From Citrobacter sedlakii NBRC 105722 (lineage in GTDB: Bacteria > Pseudomonadota > Gammaproteobacteria > Enterobacterales > Enterobacteriaceae): a DNA stretch of 64,000 nt. Location of the stretch: assembly GCF_000759835.1 (NCBI RefSeq), contig NZ_BBNB01000009.1:1-64000 (forward strand), read 5' to 3'. Shown piece after piece: positions 16,980-25,550 of the stretch (position 1 is the first letter of the stretch; each line of letters opens with the position of its first letter). The notes under the pieces are model-generated. The model did not search any database, was not told the origin of the DNA, and was given only the letters and a program-made list of their open reading frames with translations. The translations under genes were made by a program, and so were the position numbers.

Positions 16980-18383
16980 TTAGCGGTGTTTGCGGAAAAA
17001 CCAGTGGGTACAGTCGATGACCTCACCGCTTTTCGGGTCCGGATGGTGTTGTAAAAAGGCGAAACCGGGACTAAAACCGAGCCATACGTCGCCACGCCCC
17101 ATCACCCCGGCCCAGCAGCGGTCAAGGTTGACGTCCTGCGCCATCCCCTGGCGATAGGCGCTTAATAGTTCGCCATAATAGGGCGCATTGATCGCGTAGG
17201 CGCAGCCACACCCGGCGTTGAAGATACGCGCGACGCCCGGCATCGATTGCATCGGCGTGAAGTTTTCATAACGCGCCCCCAATGTCAGCCCGTGCCAGGC
17301 GACCTGCTCCAGCCCGTTCAGCAGTTTGTTGACGTAGAGGATCGTGTTCTCTTTTTTGACAAACTGAATATCGGCGTCGAGCAACAGCACATTGCGCCAG
17401 CCCTGCTGCTGCGCCTCCTCCAGTACCTGACAGTGGGTTTCGAGCTCAAGCGTCTGCTTCTCCACCGGCCAAATTTGACTGGCGCGAACGCCAAACGCCA
17501 TCAGCGCTTCGCAGCGCGCCTGGAGCGCAGACGCCTGACCGCCATCAAACAGTACCGCGATTTTTTCAAAGATCGCCCAGTTCACTTGCGTATTTACCGG
17601 GGCATGGCTCAGGCGGCGATAGTGCGCCAGCAGGTTCGGGTCGCTGACAAAATCCTCAATCGTGAGATCCACCGGTGTGGAAGTGCTCATTACAAAGTCT
17701 TTATCGTAGGTATTGTGGCTATGCGAAATGCACAGAATGGCCTGCTTCGGGTCGATCTGCAGCACCGGCGTAGTAAACCCGTTCAGAAACGATGTCTCCT
17801 CGGCACGGGTCGCGGTATCGTCATAACGATGCTTTTTCAGGAAGTTGCGATGAAACCCAAAAGTACCGTTCAGCGCATGCCTGGGGCCAAAAGCATGGGT
17901 AAGATAAATTTTATTCAGATGGCTGTACCAGATATAGAGACGATCGGTGCCGGAGAAAAGCGCGTTGTTCTCCTGCATTTGCGCCACCTGATGAGAAATT
18001 TTATTCGGCGGGTAGTAGTCATCATCATCAAAGCAGAGGATGTATTCGCCTTTCGCCAGCTCGTTGAGCATATTGCGTTTTTGCCCAAGCACCAGTCGCT
18101 CTTCGCTGTGAATATAGCGCACGTTCGGGCACGCCGGGTCGACCATCATTGCAATGAGGTCAGCATTGCTCTGCGCAGAGTCATCAAGAATCACCAGCTC
18201 ACGCTTCTCCGCCGGGTAGTCCTGGTATTGCCAGATATAAAGCAGATAGGGCAGAAATTCGCGACGGTTATAGGTAGGGCAGACCACGCTGATAAACGGC
18301 GTGTGCCGGGGAGAGACCGTCTTCTGACGTTTCATCAACGTGTCCATCAGCGAGGCGGACCCGGTTTTTTTTACGTTTGCCAT
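16980..18383 (-). CDS. Two-domain glycosyltransferase (GT2 plus GT25-like)
   Basis: A 467-residue cytoplasmic protein. Residues about 28-150 form a GT-A family 2 domain: FISVVCPTYNRREFLPYLL, ELVILDDS and the metal-binding LCFDDDDYYPP. The C-terminal third looks like family 25, with LELETHCQVLEEAQQQGWRNVLLLDADIQF and a later GCAYAINAPYY. No transmembrane segments are apparent. I start at 18383 (MANVKKTGS); a longer frame from 18428 overlaps lfiJ and adds only low-complexity residues. The start lies six bases after the lfiJ stop, so it is read with the flagellar genes. Glycosylation of lateral flagellin is the likely role, by location. Confidence 0.72.
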   Translation of the reverse strand: MANVKKTGSASLMDTLMKRQKTVSPRHTPFISVVCPTYNRREFLPYLLYIWQYQDYPAEKRELVILDDSAQSNADLIAMMVDPACPNVRYIHSEERLVLGQKRNMLNELAKGEYILCFDDDDYYPPNKISHQVAQMQENNALFSGTDRLYIWYSHLNKIYLTHAFGPRHALNGTFGFHRNFLKKHRYDDTATRAEETSFLNGFTTPVLQIDPKQAILCISHSHNTYDKDFVMSTSTPVDLTIEDFVSDPNLLAHYRRLSHAPVNTQVNWAIFEKIAVLFDGGQASALQARCEALMAFGVRASQIWPVEKQTLELETHCQVLEEAQQQGWRNVLLLDADIQFVKKENTILYVNKLLNGLEQVAWHGLTLGARYENFTPMQSMPGVARIFNAGCGCAYAINAPYYGELLSAYRQGMAQDVNLDRCWAGVMGRGDVWLGFSPGFAFLQHHPDPKSGEVIDCTHWFFRKHR

Positions 18384-18388
18384 CGTTC

Positions 18389-18832
18389 TTATCGTTGTCG
18401 TTGGAGGATCTGCTGGCGCATCCAGCACTGCGCGGAAATAGCGTCTGTGGTTTTCTGTTCGCGGCGCGTATGTTCAGCCTGCTTGTCAGCGCGTTTCGCA
18501 TCCAGCACCAGCTCCAGGCTCTTCTCACGCCGCGACGCCGTCAGCAGCCTGCCCTGGATTTGCTGCGCTTCCAGGCGGGCCAGCGCCTGCTCCTGTTTCT
18601 GCCAGTCAATGACCCGCTGAATGTTGTGCTTATATTTTGACTGGTTGAACATCATTGCCGCGTTGCCGCCCTGAGCGGCTGACATCCCGGTGGCCAGCGA
18701 GGTCAGACCGGCGATATTCTTCTCAAAGCGCTGGCAGAGCTGGTTCTGTGAAGCCAGTTTGCCGGCTAAGTCATTCACCGCGCGATGTCGCAGCAGATGG
18801 AGTTGTTCCAGCGTTGATATCAGTTTGCTCAT
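18389..18832 (-). CDS. lfiJ: Flagellar export protein FliJ, lateral
   Basis: A 147-residue, almost wholly helical coiled-coil protein, the same length as E. coli FliJ (147). It is rich in Gln, Leu, Arg and Lys (HLLRHRAVNDLAGKLASQNQL; QKQEQALARLEAQQIQGRLL). FliJ works with the FliI ATPase and escorts chaperone-cargo complexes to the export gate. It follows lfiI by nine bases, the standard order. Confidence 0.85.
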   Translation of the reverse strand: MSKLISTLEQLHLLRHRAVNDLAGKLASQNQLCQRFEKNIAGLTSLATGMSAAQGGNAAMMFNQSKYKHNIQRVIDWQKQEQALARLEAQQIQGRLLTASRREKSLELVLDAKRADKQAEHTRREQKTTDAISAQCWMRQQILQRQR

Positions 18833-18841
18833 CGTTCAGCC

Positions 18842-20161
18842 TTATCCCGCTTGCGCCAGCGCGCACAAATCATTGACGACCGCGGCGATTGGCGCGGCAT
18901 CCTGCACTTCCTGCTGTAAAAACTGGGTGATGGCGGGAGACAGGCGCACAGATCTGTCGGCCAACGCATCGGCACCCGCTACGTACCCCCCCAGCGGGAT
19001 CAGCGGTTTAATATTTTGATATTCCGCGTAAAGCTGCTTGAGGGTACGGGCGGCGAGCTGATGCTCCCGCGTGGTTATCTGGCTCATACAGCGGCTGATG
19101 GACTGGCCGATATCGATAGCCGGATAGTGTCCGGCTTCAGCCAGATGGCGAGACAGAACGATATGCCCGTCGAGTACTGCACGGGCGCAGTCGACGATAG
19201 GGTCCTGCTGATCGTCCCCTTCCGCCAGTACGGTATAGATCGCGGTCATCGAACCCGCGCCTTCATTGTTACCGGCGCTTTCCACCAGACGAGGGATCAT
19301 GCCGAACGCCGAGGGAGGATACCCTTTCGTGGCAGGCGGTTCACCCAGCGACAGAGCGATTTCACGCTGCGCCATAGCGTAGCGCGTCAAAGAATCGACC
19401 AGCAGCAGCACATCTTTACCTTTGTCACGATAGTAGCTGGCGATGGTGTGGCACAGTTCGGTGGCTTTCATACGCATCAGCGGCGACTCATCGGCCGGTG
19501 CCGCGACAATCACCGATTTCGCCAGCCCTTCGACCTTCAGCGAATTTTCAATAAACTCTCTCACCTCGCGGCCACGTTCGCCAATCAGGCCAACCACCAC
19601 CACTTCCGCCTGGGTATAGCGGGTGATCATGCCGAGCAGTACGCTCTTGCCGACGCCGCTGCCCGCCATCAGCCCCACGCGCTGACCCTTGCCGATGGTC
19701 AACAGGCCGTTAATGGCGCGCACGCCCACGTCCAGCGGCGATTCAACCAGCTGGCGTTTCAGGGGGTGGATCTGCGGCAGTTGCTGCGCCAGCAGCGTAT
19801 CGCCGCCCAGCTTGCCCTTATCATCAATCGGCTCGCCCAGGCCATTTACCACGCGGCCCAGCCACTGATCGCCAATCATCGCTCCTTCGCTTTTTCCGGC
19901 CGGAAAGACGCGCGCCCCGGCAATCAGGCCGGACGGCTGTTTGAAGGGCATCAGGTAGGTCACTTCTCGGTCAAAACCAACCACCTGCGCATCCAGGGTT
20001 TCACCATCCACGCTTTCCACGCGGCAGATCTGGCCTACGGCCAGGCGGCAGCCGACGCACTCCAACAAAATGCCGTTCACGCGCACCAGACGCCCGGCGA
20101 CGCGCGCCAGATCTATCTGTTCGATCGATTTCAGCGCCTGTTCGAAATCAAGGCTGCTCAT
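18842..20161 (-). CDS. lfiI: Flagellum-specific export ATPase FliI, lateral
   Basis: A 439-residue ATPase of the F1-beta-like type III export family (E. coli FliI 457). Walker A is GSGVGKS (167-173); GLIGERGREVREFIE follows, and Walker B lies in DVLLLVDSLTRYAMAQREI. The conserved EPPATKGYPPS loop is also present. It powers unfolding and delivery of flagellar exports at the inner membrane. The start overlaps the lfiH end by 14 bases, indicating coupled translation. Confidence 0.97.
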   Translation of the reverse strand: MSSLDFEQALKSIEQIDLARVAGRLVRVNGILLECVGCRLAVGQICRVESVDGETLDAQVVGFDREVTYLMPFKQPSGLIAGARVFPAGKSEGAMIGDQWLGRVVNGLGEPIDDKGKLGGDTLLAQQLPQIHPLKRQLVESPLDVGVRAINGLLTIGKGQRVGLMAGSGVGKSVLLGMITRYTQAEVVVVGLIGERGREVREFIENSLKVEGLAKSVIVAAPADESPLMRMKATELCHTIASYYRDKGKDVLLLVDSLTRYAMAQREIALSLGEPPATKGYPPSAFGMIPRLVESAGNNEGAGSMTAIYTVLAEGDDQQDPIVDCARAVLDGHIVLSRHLAEAGHYPAIDIGQSISRCMSQITTREHQLAARTLKQLYAEYQNIKPLIPLGGYVAGADALADRSVRLSPAITQFLQQEVQDAAPIAAVVNDLCALAQAG

Positions 20162-20906
20162 GGGTCACGTCCGACAGCAGGTTTTCTTTCAGCACATCGA
20201 CACACTGATCCAGACGATGCTGACAGCCGACGTCTATTTCAGTGGTGTCGGTCACCACGCGGCATTCGCCCGGCTCCAGGGTGGCATCGGCTGCCAGCCC
20301 CCATTCGCGGGTTTTCTCCGGCTCCGCTTCGCTGATGCGCTGAAACTCTTGCGCATTCAGCAATACGCGTACCTGTTCCGGCGGCTGCGGCAGGCTGGTT
20401 AACGCCTCTTCCACCAGCGCCAGCAGTTGCGTGGGTTGCAGCGCCAGTTCGCAGCGGATCACCTGACGGGTCACTTTTTCCACCAGTTGCAGCAGCTCTT
20501 CGCGGCGGCGCTGCTCATAACGTTCAAGATAATGCTGTACTTCCGTGGCGATGCGCTCAAACGGTGCGGCGGCCTCCATAAACTGCTGGCGTGCCTGCTG
20601 TTTGCCTTCCGCCAGCCCTTTGCGCATCCCCTCGTCGAATCCGAGACGCACTCCCTCCTGGTAGCCCTCTTCTTTCCCTTCGGCCATCCCCAGGGCAAAC
20701 CCCTGGTTCATGCCGTCCTGAAAACCCTCTTTTTTCTGCTGCTGGTATTCTGCGGGATCGAGCGCGCGCGTCCCCTCCTCTTCGCGCGGCGGACCGTTCT
20801 GCACCCAGCGTTTACGCAGCGGAGGGAATTTGTGCAGGCGCGGCTTCACCACCGCCTGGCGGCGAGGAGTCAGGGCATCAAGCGGCAGATTGCGACGTTT
20901 AAACAT
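20148..20906 (-). CDS. lfiH: Export ATPase regulator FliH, lateral
   Basis: A 252-residue protein with the features of FliH: a Glu/Gly-rich middle with GxxxG repeats (QDGMNQGFALGMAEGKEEGYQEGVRLGFDEGMRKGLAEGK, about 78-118) and a C-terminal domain with VEKVTRQVIRCEL and ECRVVTDTTEIDVG. The GxxxG heptads form the helix-packing stalk of the FliH dimer, related to the peripheral stalk of F-ATPases. It binds FliI, encoded immediately downstream with overlap. Confidence 0.92.
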   Translation of the reverse strand: MFKRRNLPLDALTPRRQAVVKPRLHKFPPLRKRWVQNGPPREEEGTRALDPAEYQQQKKEGFQDGMNQGFALGMAEGKEEGYQEGVRLGFDEGMRKGLAEGKQQARQQFMEAAAPFERIATEVQHYLERYEQRRREELLQLVEKVTRQVIRCELALQPTQLLALVEEALTSLPQPPEQVRVLLNAQEFQRISEAEPEKTREWGLAADATLEPGECRVVTDTTEIDVGCQHRLDQCVDVLKENLLSDVTHEQP

Positions 20907-20909
20907 GCC

Positions 20910-21947
20910 TTACTCCACCGTCTGCTCGGCAAACAGCTGCACCTGGATTTCGCCCTCTTCGGCGAGCTGACGCACCACCTGCATGATCTCTTTGCGCACC
21001 TGCTCAATGCGACTGACCGGCACCGGCCCGAGACGCGAAGTGGTATTTTGCAGCAGCGTCACCTGACGCTTAGGCATAACGTTGAAAATCGCCTGGCGCA
21101 GAACCGGCTCGGTGCCTTTCAGCGCCACAGCCCAGTCCTCCAGCGGGATTTCATCCAGCAAATACTGCAAGGTCACCTGCGTCTGGCGACTGAGGATATA
21201 GAACTCATACATCTCATCTTTCAGATCGTCGACCACCTTCTCGTCGCGCTCGCGCAGCTGATCCAACAGGATCTGCTGGTTGCTCGGAATACGGTTGACA
21301 ATGTTGGCGGCGTGCTTAATGCCGATCACTTTTGAGCCATGTTCAGAGAGCACCGCCACGCCGCGATCGATTAAGCGGTCGAGTTCGTCGATCACATCGC
21401 GGTTAATATCATCGAGGCGTGCGATGCGGTAGATAATCTCATCCTGGCGTTCGCGCGGCAGAACATTCAGCACGCTGGCAGCGATATCCGGCGGCAGGAA
21501 GGCGAGGAAAACTGCCTGCAACTGCAGGTGCTCCTGCTCAATCAGCGCCGCCAGCTGCGGAATATCCACCCACTGCAGGCGCGCCATGCGGTAGCGGATC
21601 TCATCGCCATAGATGCCGTTAATCACGCTGCGGGCAATTTCGCCACCCAGCGCTTTTTCCAGAATGCTGCGCAGATAGGTGCGCGACGCACCGTTGATCC
21701 CGCTCTGCTCGCGGTAATCCGAGAAGAAGTTGTTCATCGCCTGGCGCGCCTGGTTTACCTTTACATCATGTAAACGCGCCATGGTTTCGCTGAGCAGCAC
21801 CACCTCTTCACGATCCATTTTTCTCATCACCTGAGCGGCGGCCTCTTCACCCACGCTCAACAGGAGGATTGCCGCCTGCTCCAGGCGGCTGCGCCCGGCT
21901 GCCCCGTCGCTGCTATGATTATTCCGGTTTACTGTTGCTTCGCTCAT
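20910..21947 (-). CDS. lfiG: Motor switch protein FliG, lateral
   Basis: A 345-residue switch protein (E. coli 331). It includes LEQAAILLLSVGEEAAAQVMRKM (N-terminal FliF-binding part), AVFLAFLPPDIAASVLNVLPRERQDEIIYRIARLD in the middle, and a C-terminal torque region with charged residues (LRERDEKVVDDLKDEMYEF; LLDEIPLEDWAVALKGTEPVLRQAIF). The EHPQT motif of primary-type FliG appears as EQEHLQL. The start lies inside the end of lfiF (29-base overlap). Confidence 0.95.
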   Translation of the reverse strand: MSEATVNRNNHSSDGAAGRSRLEQAAILLLSVGEEAAAQVMRKMDREEVVLLSETMARLHDVKVNQARQAMNNFFSDYREQSGINGASRTYLRSILEKALGGEIARSVINGIYGDEIRYRMARLQWVDIPQLAALIEQEHLQLQAVFLAFLPPDIAASVLNVLPRERQDEIIYRIARLDDINRDVIDELDRLIDRGVAVLSEHGSKVIGIKHAANIVNRIPSNQQILLDQLRERDEKVVDDLKDEMYEFYILSRQTQVTLQYLLDEIPLEDWAVALKGTEPVLRQAIFNVMPKRQVTLLQNTTSRLGPVPVSRIEQVRKEIMQVVRQLAEEGEIQVQLFAEQTVE

Positions 21948-23604
21948 TGCTGTTGATCCATTGTTTCAGTACGTCCGCTACACGCTCGGTTTCACTCTGC
22001 GCCAGCACCTGGAGATATTCGACTTTCGCTTCCAGACCGGAGCTCTGCGGCGGCAGATGATCGTCATTATGGAAGCCCACTTTCGGCAGGCCATTCGACA
22101 GGCCGTCTTCCGCCATCACTCCCTCATGGCTCAGCAGAATGTTCTCTGGTTCTGCTTCTTTCTCGATGGCGACCCGTTCACGGCGGCCAAAGCGCTGCGC
22201 CAGCGGACGCACGCCAAACAGCAGGGTTAACAGCGCCAGCAGGCCAATGCCGCCATTCTGCCCCCAGTACTGCATGGACGGGTCCTGCCACCACTTCAGC
22301 TCCGGCATGACATTTCCTTCCGGCGCGGTAAAGGCCAGCACGTCCATCGTCAGGACATCGCCGCGCGATTTTTCGATACCGGCGGCGCTCTCCACCAGAC
22401 GCGTCATAGAGGCCAGCTGTTCCGGAGTCATTTTCGCCAGCGCCGGTGCCGACTTGTTCAGCGCCACGGCGACGCTCATTTTTTCCAGCTTGTAGCCAGG
22501 GTGGCGGATATGGCGAATATCGCGGTCAAAGGCGTATTTACGCTGCTGCTGGCTGCGGCTGGAGAGCGAACGCGGGTCGGCGCTGTCGCCGTTCGCCGCG
22601 TTCGCGTCAGGCTGTACGCCCGCCGCCTGATTTGCCGCAGCCTGCGGCGCCTGGTTCACCGGGCGATTGCTCAGGGAGCCCGGAATGCCGAACGCCATTT
22701 CGTTGGTGGTGTTTTCCTGTGTGACCTGCTCATCGCTGACGAGCGGCTCTTTCCCAAGGCGCTCCTGCGTCTCTTCCACGCGGCTCAGGTTGACGTCCGG
22801 CGCAACGCTGATGCGAAAGTTGCCCGCGCCGACCAGAGAGGTCAGCAGGCTGGCGATGTTCTGGCTGGTATCGGCGCGGATGCGCTGCACCACATCGCTG
22901 CCCGGCCCCTTACCCGCCAGCGCGCCATCCGGCCCGTCGATGCCGGCCGAGAGCAGATTCCCCGCCTGGTCTACCACGCGGACATTCGTTGGCAACATGC
23001 CGGGCACGCTGCCGGAAACCAGTTGAACGATAGAAGCAACCTGCGCATCATCCAGCTTTTTGCCGTAGCGTAGCTGCACCATCACCGAGGCGCTGCTGCC
23101 CGGTTTGTTCGCCAGCACGAATGAGCTCGCTTCGCTGATCCCAAGATGCACGCGGGCATTTTCCACCGCTTCCAGCGCCATAATGCTTTTCGCCAGCTCA
23201 CCCTCCATGCTGCGCTTGTAGCGCACGTTCTGAATAAACTGGCTGCTGCCCAGCATCTCTTCTTTGTCCATCAGCTCATAGCCCTCCGGCGTGAGCGCAC
23301 TGATGCCCTTCGCCGCCAACGCCATACGCGCCTGAGAGAGTTTGCTTTCGCTGACCAGGATCTGGCCGTTGTCCGGGTTAATACGGTAAGGAATGGTTTC
23401 CGCCCCCAACACCTCCACCACCTGAGAGACCGGGAGATGCTCTTGCGAACCATAAAGCGCCACATAGCCCTGATTGCGGTTCCACAGGGAAAGCACGATG
23501 CCGAGCGTCAGTACCACGCCACCGACGATAGCCAGCAGTTGCGTTTTATTCAGGCCGGAAGGCAGTGAAACGGCGGGAAGACGAGATTTGATCTTGTTTA
23601 ACAC
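21919..23604 (-). CDS. lfiF: MS-ring protein FliF, lateral
   Basis: A 561-residue inner-membrane ring protein (E. coli 552). It has two transmembrane segments: LLAIVGGVVLTLGIVLSLW near residues 24-42 and IGLLALLTLLFGVRPLAQRF near 440-460. Between them are the ring-building motifs and SVAPDVNLSRVEETQERLG. The C-terminus ends with the FliG-binding acidic helix (LEAKVEYLQVLAQSETERVADVLKQWINS). Position between lfiE and lfiG is canonical. Confidence 0.96.
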   Translation of the reverse strand: MLNKIKSRLPAVSLPSGLNKTQLLAIVGGVVLTLGIVLSLWNRNQGYVALYGSQEHLPVSQVVEVLGAETIPYRINPDNGQILVSESKLSQARMALAAKGISALTPEGYELMDKEEMLGSSQFIQNVRYKRSMEGELAKSIMALEAVENARVHLGISEASSFVLANKPGSSASVMVQLRYGKKLDDAQVASIVQLVSGSVPGMLPTNVRVVDQAGNLLSAGIDGPDGALAGKGPGSDVVQRIRADTSQNIASLLTSLVGAGNFRISVAPDVNLSRVEETQERLGKEPLVSDEQVTQENTTNEMAFGIPGSLSNRPVNQAPQAAANQAAGVQPDANAANGDSADPRSLSSRSQQQRKYAFDRDIRHIRHPGYKLEKMSVAVALNKSAPALAKMTPEQLASMTRLVESAAGIEKSRGDVLTMDVLAFTAPEGNVMPELKWWQDPSMQYWGQNGGIGLLALLTLLFGVRPLAQRFGRRERVAIEKEAEPENILLSHEGVMAEDGLSNGLPKVGFHNDDHLPPQSSGLEAKVEYLQVLAQSETERVADVLKQWINSNERSNSKPE

Positions 23605-23614
23605 GATTAAAACC

Positions 23615-23983
23615 TTAGAGCGGAGTATTCATCACTTCGTCCAGCGCACTGGTGAGCTTATTGCGCACCTGCATCATGGCCGAGAAAGCCACACTGGCCT
23701 TTTGACTTTCGATCATTGCACCGGCTAAATCATCGCTCTGACCCATATCAATCGCTTTCTGTTTTGCGCCCGCGCTGTGCTGAATGGCATCAACATTATC
23801 GATAGCGTTATTAAGAACCTGACCAAAAGAAAGCGGTTCTCTGGCCGCGAACGCGCTGCTGGCGGGCTGTACCGACGCGTGCGCATCCAGTCCGCTGGCA
23901 GAGGCCAGCGCGGCGGTGTGCTGCATCCGGCTCAGTATCTCCGTCTGCGTCGGGTTCATGCCTGTTGCTCGTATTTCATCCAT
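23615..23983 (-). CDS. lfiE: Basal-body protein FliE, lateral
   Basis: A 122-residue protein (E. coli 104) joining MS ring and rod. The family core SFGQVLNNAIDNVDAIQHSAGAKQKAIDMG and the C-terminal AMIESQKASVAFSAMMQVRNKLTSALDEVMNTPL are clear. It lies between lafK and lfiF, only 19 bases after the lafK stop, so it is read with lafK or from a promoter inside it. Confidence 0.94.
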   Translation of the reverse strand: MDEIRATGMNPTQTEILSRMQHTAALASASGLDAHASVQPASSAFAAREPLSFGQVLNNAIDNVDAIQHSAGAKQKAIDMGQSDDLAGAMIESQKASVAFSAMMQVRNKLTSALDEVMNTPL

Positions 23984-24002
23984 TACTCAATCCTTCCTGG
24001 CC

Positions 24003-25037
24003 TCAGGAGTCACATTCAAGGTCGATGCCTTCATCACGCATCGAAGCGAGGCGATAACGCAGGGCGCGGGGGGTGATGCCTAAAAATTCGGCGGTCTTTG
24101 ATTTATTGCCTTTATGGCGCTTCAGCAAGTCGATGATGTACTGGTATTCCGCCAGACGGCCATGCAGCTTGACGTCACGGATCGCCGATGCGCCCGCACT
24201 CTCCTGCTCGCGGTAAGCGGGCATCATGTCGATGGCCGGGGTTTCCGGCAGCATCACCCGCGCAACCAGACCGAAATCAGCGGCGCTGACCTCTTCGCCA
24301 TTGCATAAAATCATGCCGCGCTGAATCACGTTTTCCAGCTCTCGCACATTGCCCGGCCAGTCGTAGCCCAGCAACGCCTTACGCGCATCATCGCCAAGGC
24401 GTAAGCTCCCCTTGTGAAAAGCGCGGTATTTGGCGATAAAGCGCTGCGCCAGCGGCAGAATGTCCTGCTTACGTTCACGCAGCGGCGTAATATGAATCGG
24501 CACCACCGAAATACGGTAAAAGAGATCCTGGCGGAAACGGCCTTCCGCAATTTCCTGCTGCAAATCTTTATTTGTGGAAGCAATTAAACGAATATCCAGC
24601 GGAATGCGTTTATGGCTGCCAAGACGTTCGACTTCCTGCTCCTGTAATACGCGCAGTAATTTCGCCTGCAGCGCCAGCGGCATGTCGCCAATTTCATCCA
24701 GCAGCAGCGTGCCGCCGTTGGCCTGCTCAAATTTACCCGCCACGCTGGCTACCGCGCCGGTAAATGCGCCTTTTTCATAACCGAATAAAATGGCTTCCAG
24801 CATACTTTCCGGAATCGCCGCACAGTTAACCCCCACATAAGGAGCCTCGCTGCCACAGGCGTGTTCATGAATGTATTTCGCAACACACTCTTTACCTGTT
24901 CCCGTTTCGCCAGTAATGAGAACTGAAACATTATAGTTTGCAACACGGCGGGCTAACGACATTACGTTAACGCTGGCAGGGGAAACAGCAATAAAGCCGT
25001 TTTCATTGCGCTCTTCACGGTCAATGATAATGCTCAT
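24003..25037 (-). CDS. lafK: Sigma-54-dependent activator LafK of lateral flagella
   Basis: A 344-residue AAA+ activator (from the start at 25037). Walker A is GETGTGKE (43-50), the sigma-54-contact loop GAFTGA is at 90-95, and Walker B LLLDEIGD at 111-118. The C-terminus has a Fis-type helix-turn-helix (KGNKSKTAEFLGITPRALRYRL). There is no complete receiver domain at the N-terminus, so it is not a usual phosphorylated response regulator. The frame is open back to a GTG at 25103; the added residues are hydrophobic and look untranslated. No clear Shine-Dalgarno precedes either start. In Vibrio parahaemolyticus LafK drives the middle lateral genes; the sigma-54 site before lfgB fits that role here. 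Confidence 0.9.
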   Translation of the reverse strand: MSIIIDREERNENGFIAVSPASVNVMSLARRVANYNVSVLITGETGTGKECVAKYIHEHACGSEAPYVGVNCAAIPESMLEAILFGYEKGAFTGAVASVAGKFEQANGGTLLLDEIGDMPLALQAKLLRVLQEQEVERLGSHKRIPLDIRLIASTNKDLQQEIAEGRFRQDLFYRISVVPIHITPLRERKQDILPLAQRFIAKYRAFHKGSLRLGDDARKALLGYDWPGNVRELENVIQRGMILCNGEEVSAADFGLVARVMLPETPAIDMMPAYREQESAGASAIRDVKLHGRLAEYQYIIDLLKRHKGNKSKTAEFLGITPRALRYRLASMRDEGIDLECDS

Positions 25038-25550
25038 CAGGAGTACCAACAGAAAGAACAAATAAAAGATACCCCACTCTACTTTTATTAAACACATCGC
25101 CACAGAATATTATCCGTAGCACGCACAACAAGGCGAAAAACGAAATGTTAATAAAAATAAGTAGGATGTTAATCTTTCATAAAAGGGCATAATTTATGAA
25201 AGTGAGTGCAGTATACCCACGGACTCAGAATTGTCTTTTTTTTAATGGGTATTAAAATATTAATCATTTAAAAACAATAACTTATAAAAGTTATTAATCA
25301 ATATAATCGCAGATAAATAATGGATTAATAACCCATTACCTATTGCAAATAAAAGCCTGTAATTGTCTAATCCTCTTCCTGATGAATGGAGTGTAAGTCT
25401 GCACCTCGCGAAGTTTCCCCGATGTTGTAGTAGAGCGACACGAGATTGTAAAAACTCAAATGCTTCCACGATTTTTTTGTAGATAGCGCCATTCAGATTA
25501 ATAACGAGCGTTATTACTCGATTGACCATTACTATTAACCCGGAATAATC
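25038..25550. other. AT-rich divergent promoter region between lafK and lfiM
   Basis: About 510 bases, rich in A and T, between divergent lafK and lfiM. It must contain the early promoters of the locus. I found no sigma-54 match with correct spacing and no convincing gene; a minus-strand frame at 25260-25529 has no recognisable sequence or start signal. Confidence 0.6.

Noticed and set aside
25384-25400. TGGAGTGTAAGTCTGCA as a sigma-54 promoter for lfiM
   Set aside because: The spacing between GG and GC is one base too long and the -24 element is poor.
25260-25529. Minus-strand 89-codon frame in the lafK-lfiM gap
   Set aside because: No recognisable sequence, no ribosome binding site, and composition matches AT-rich intergenic DNA.
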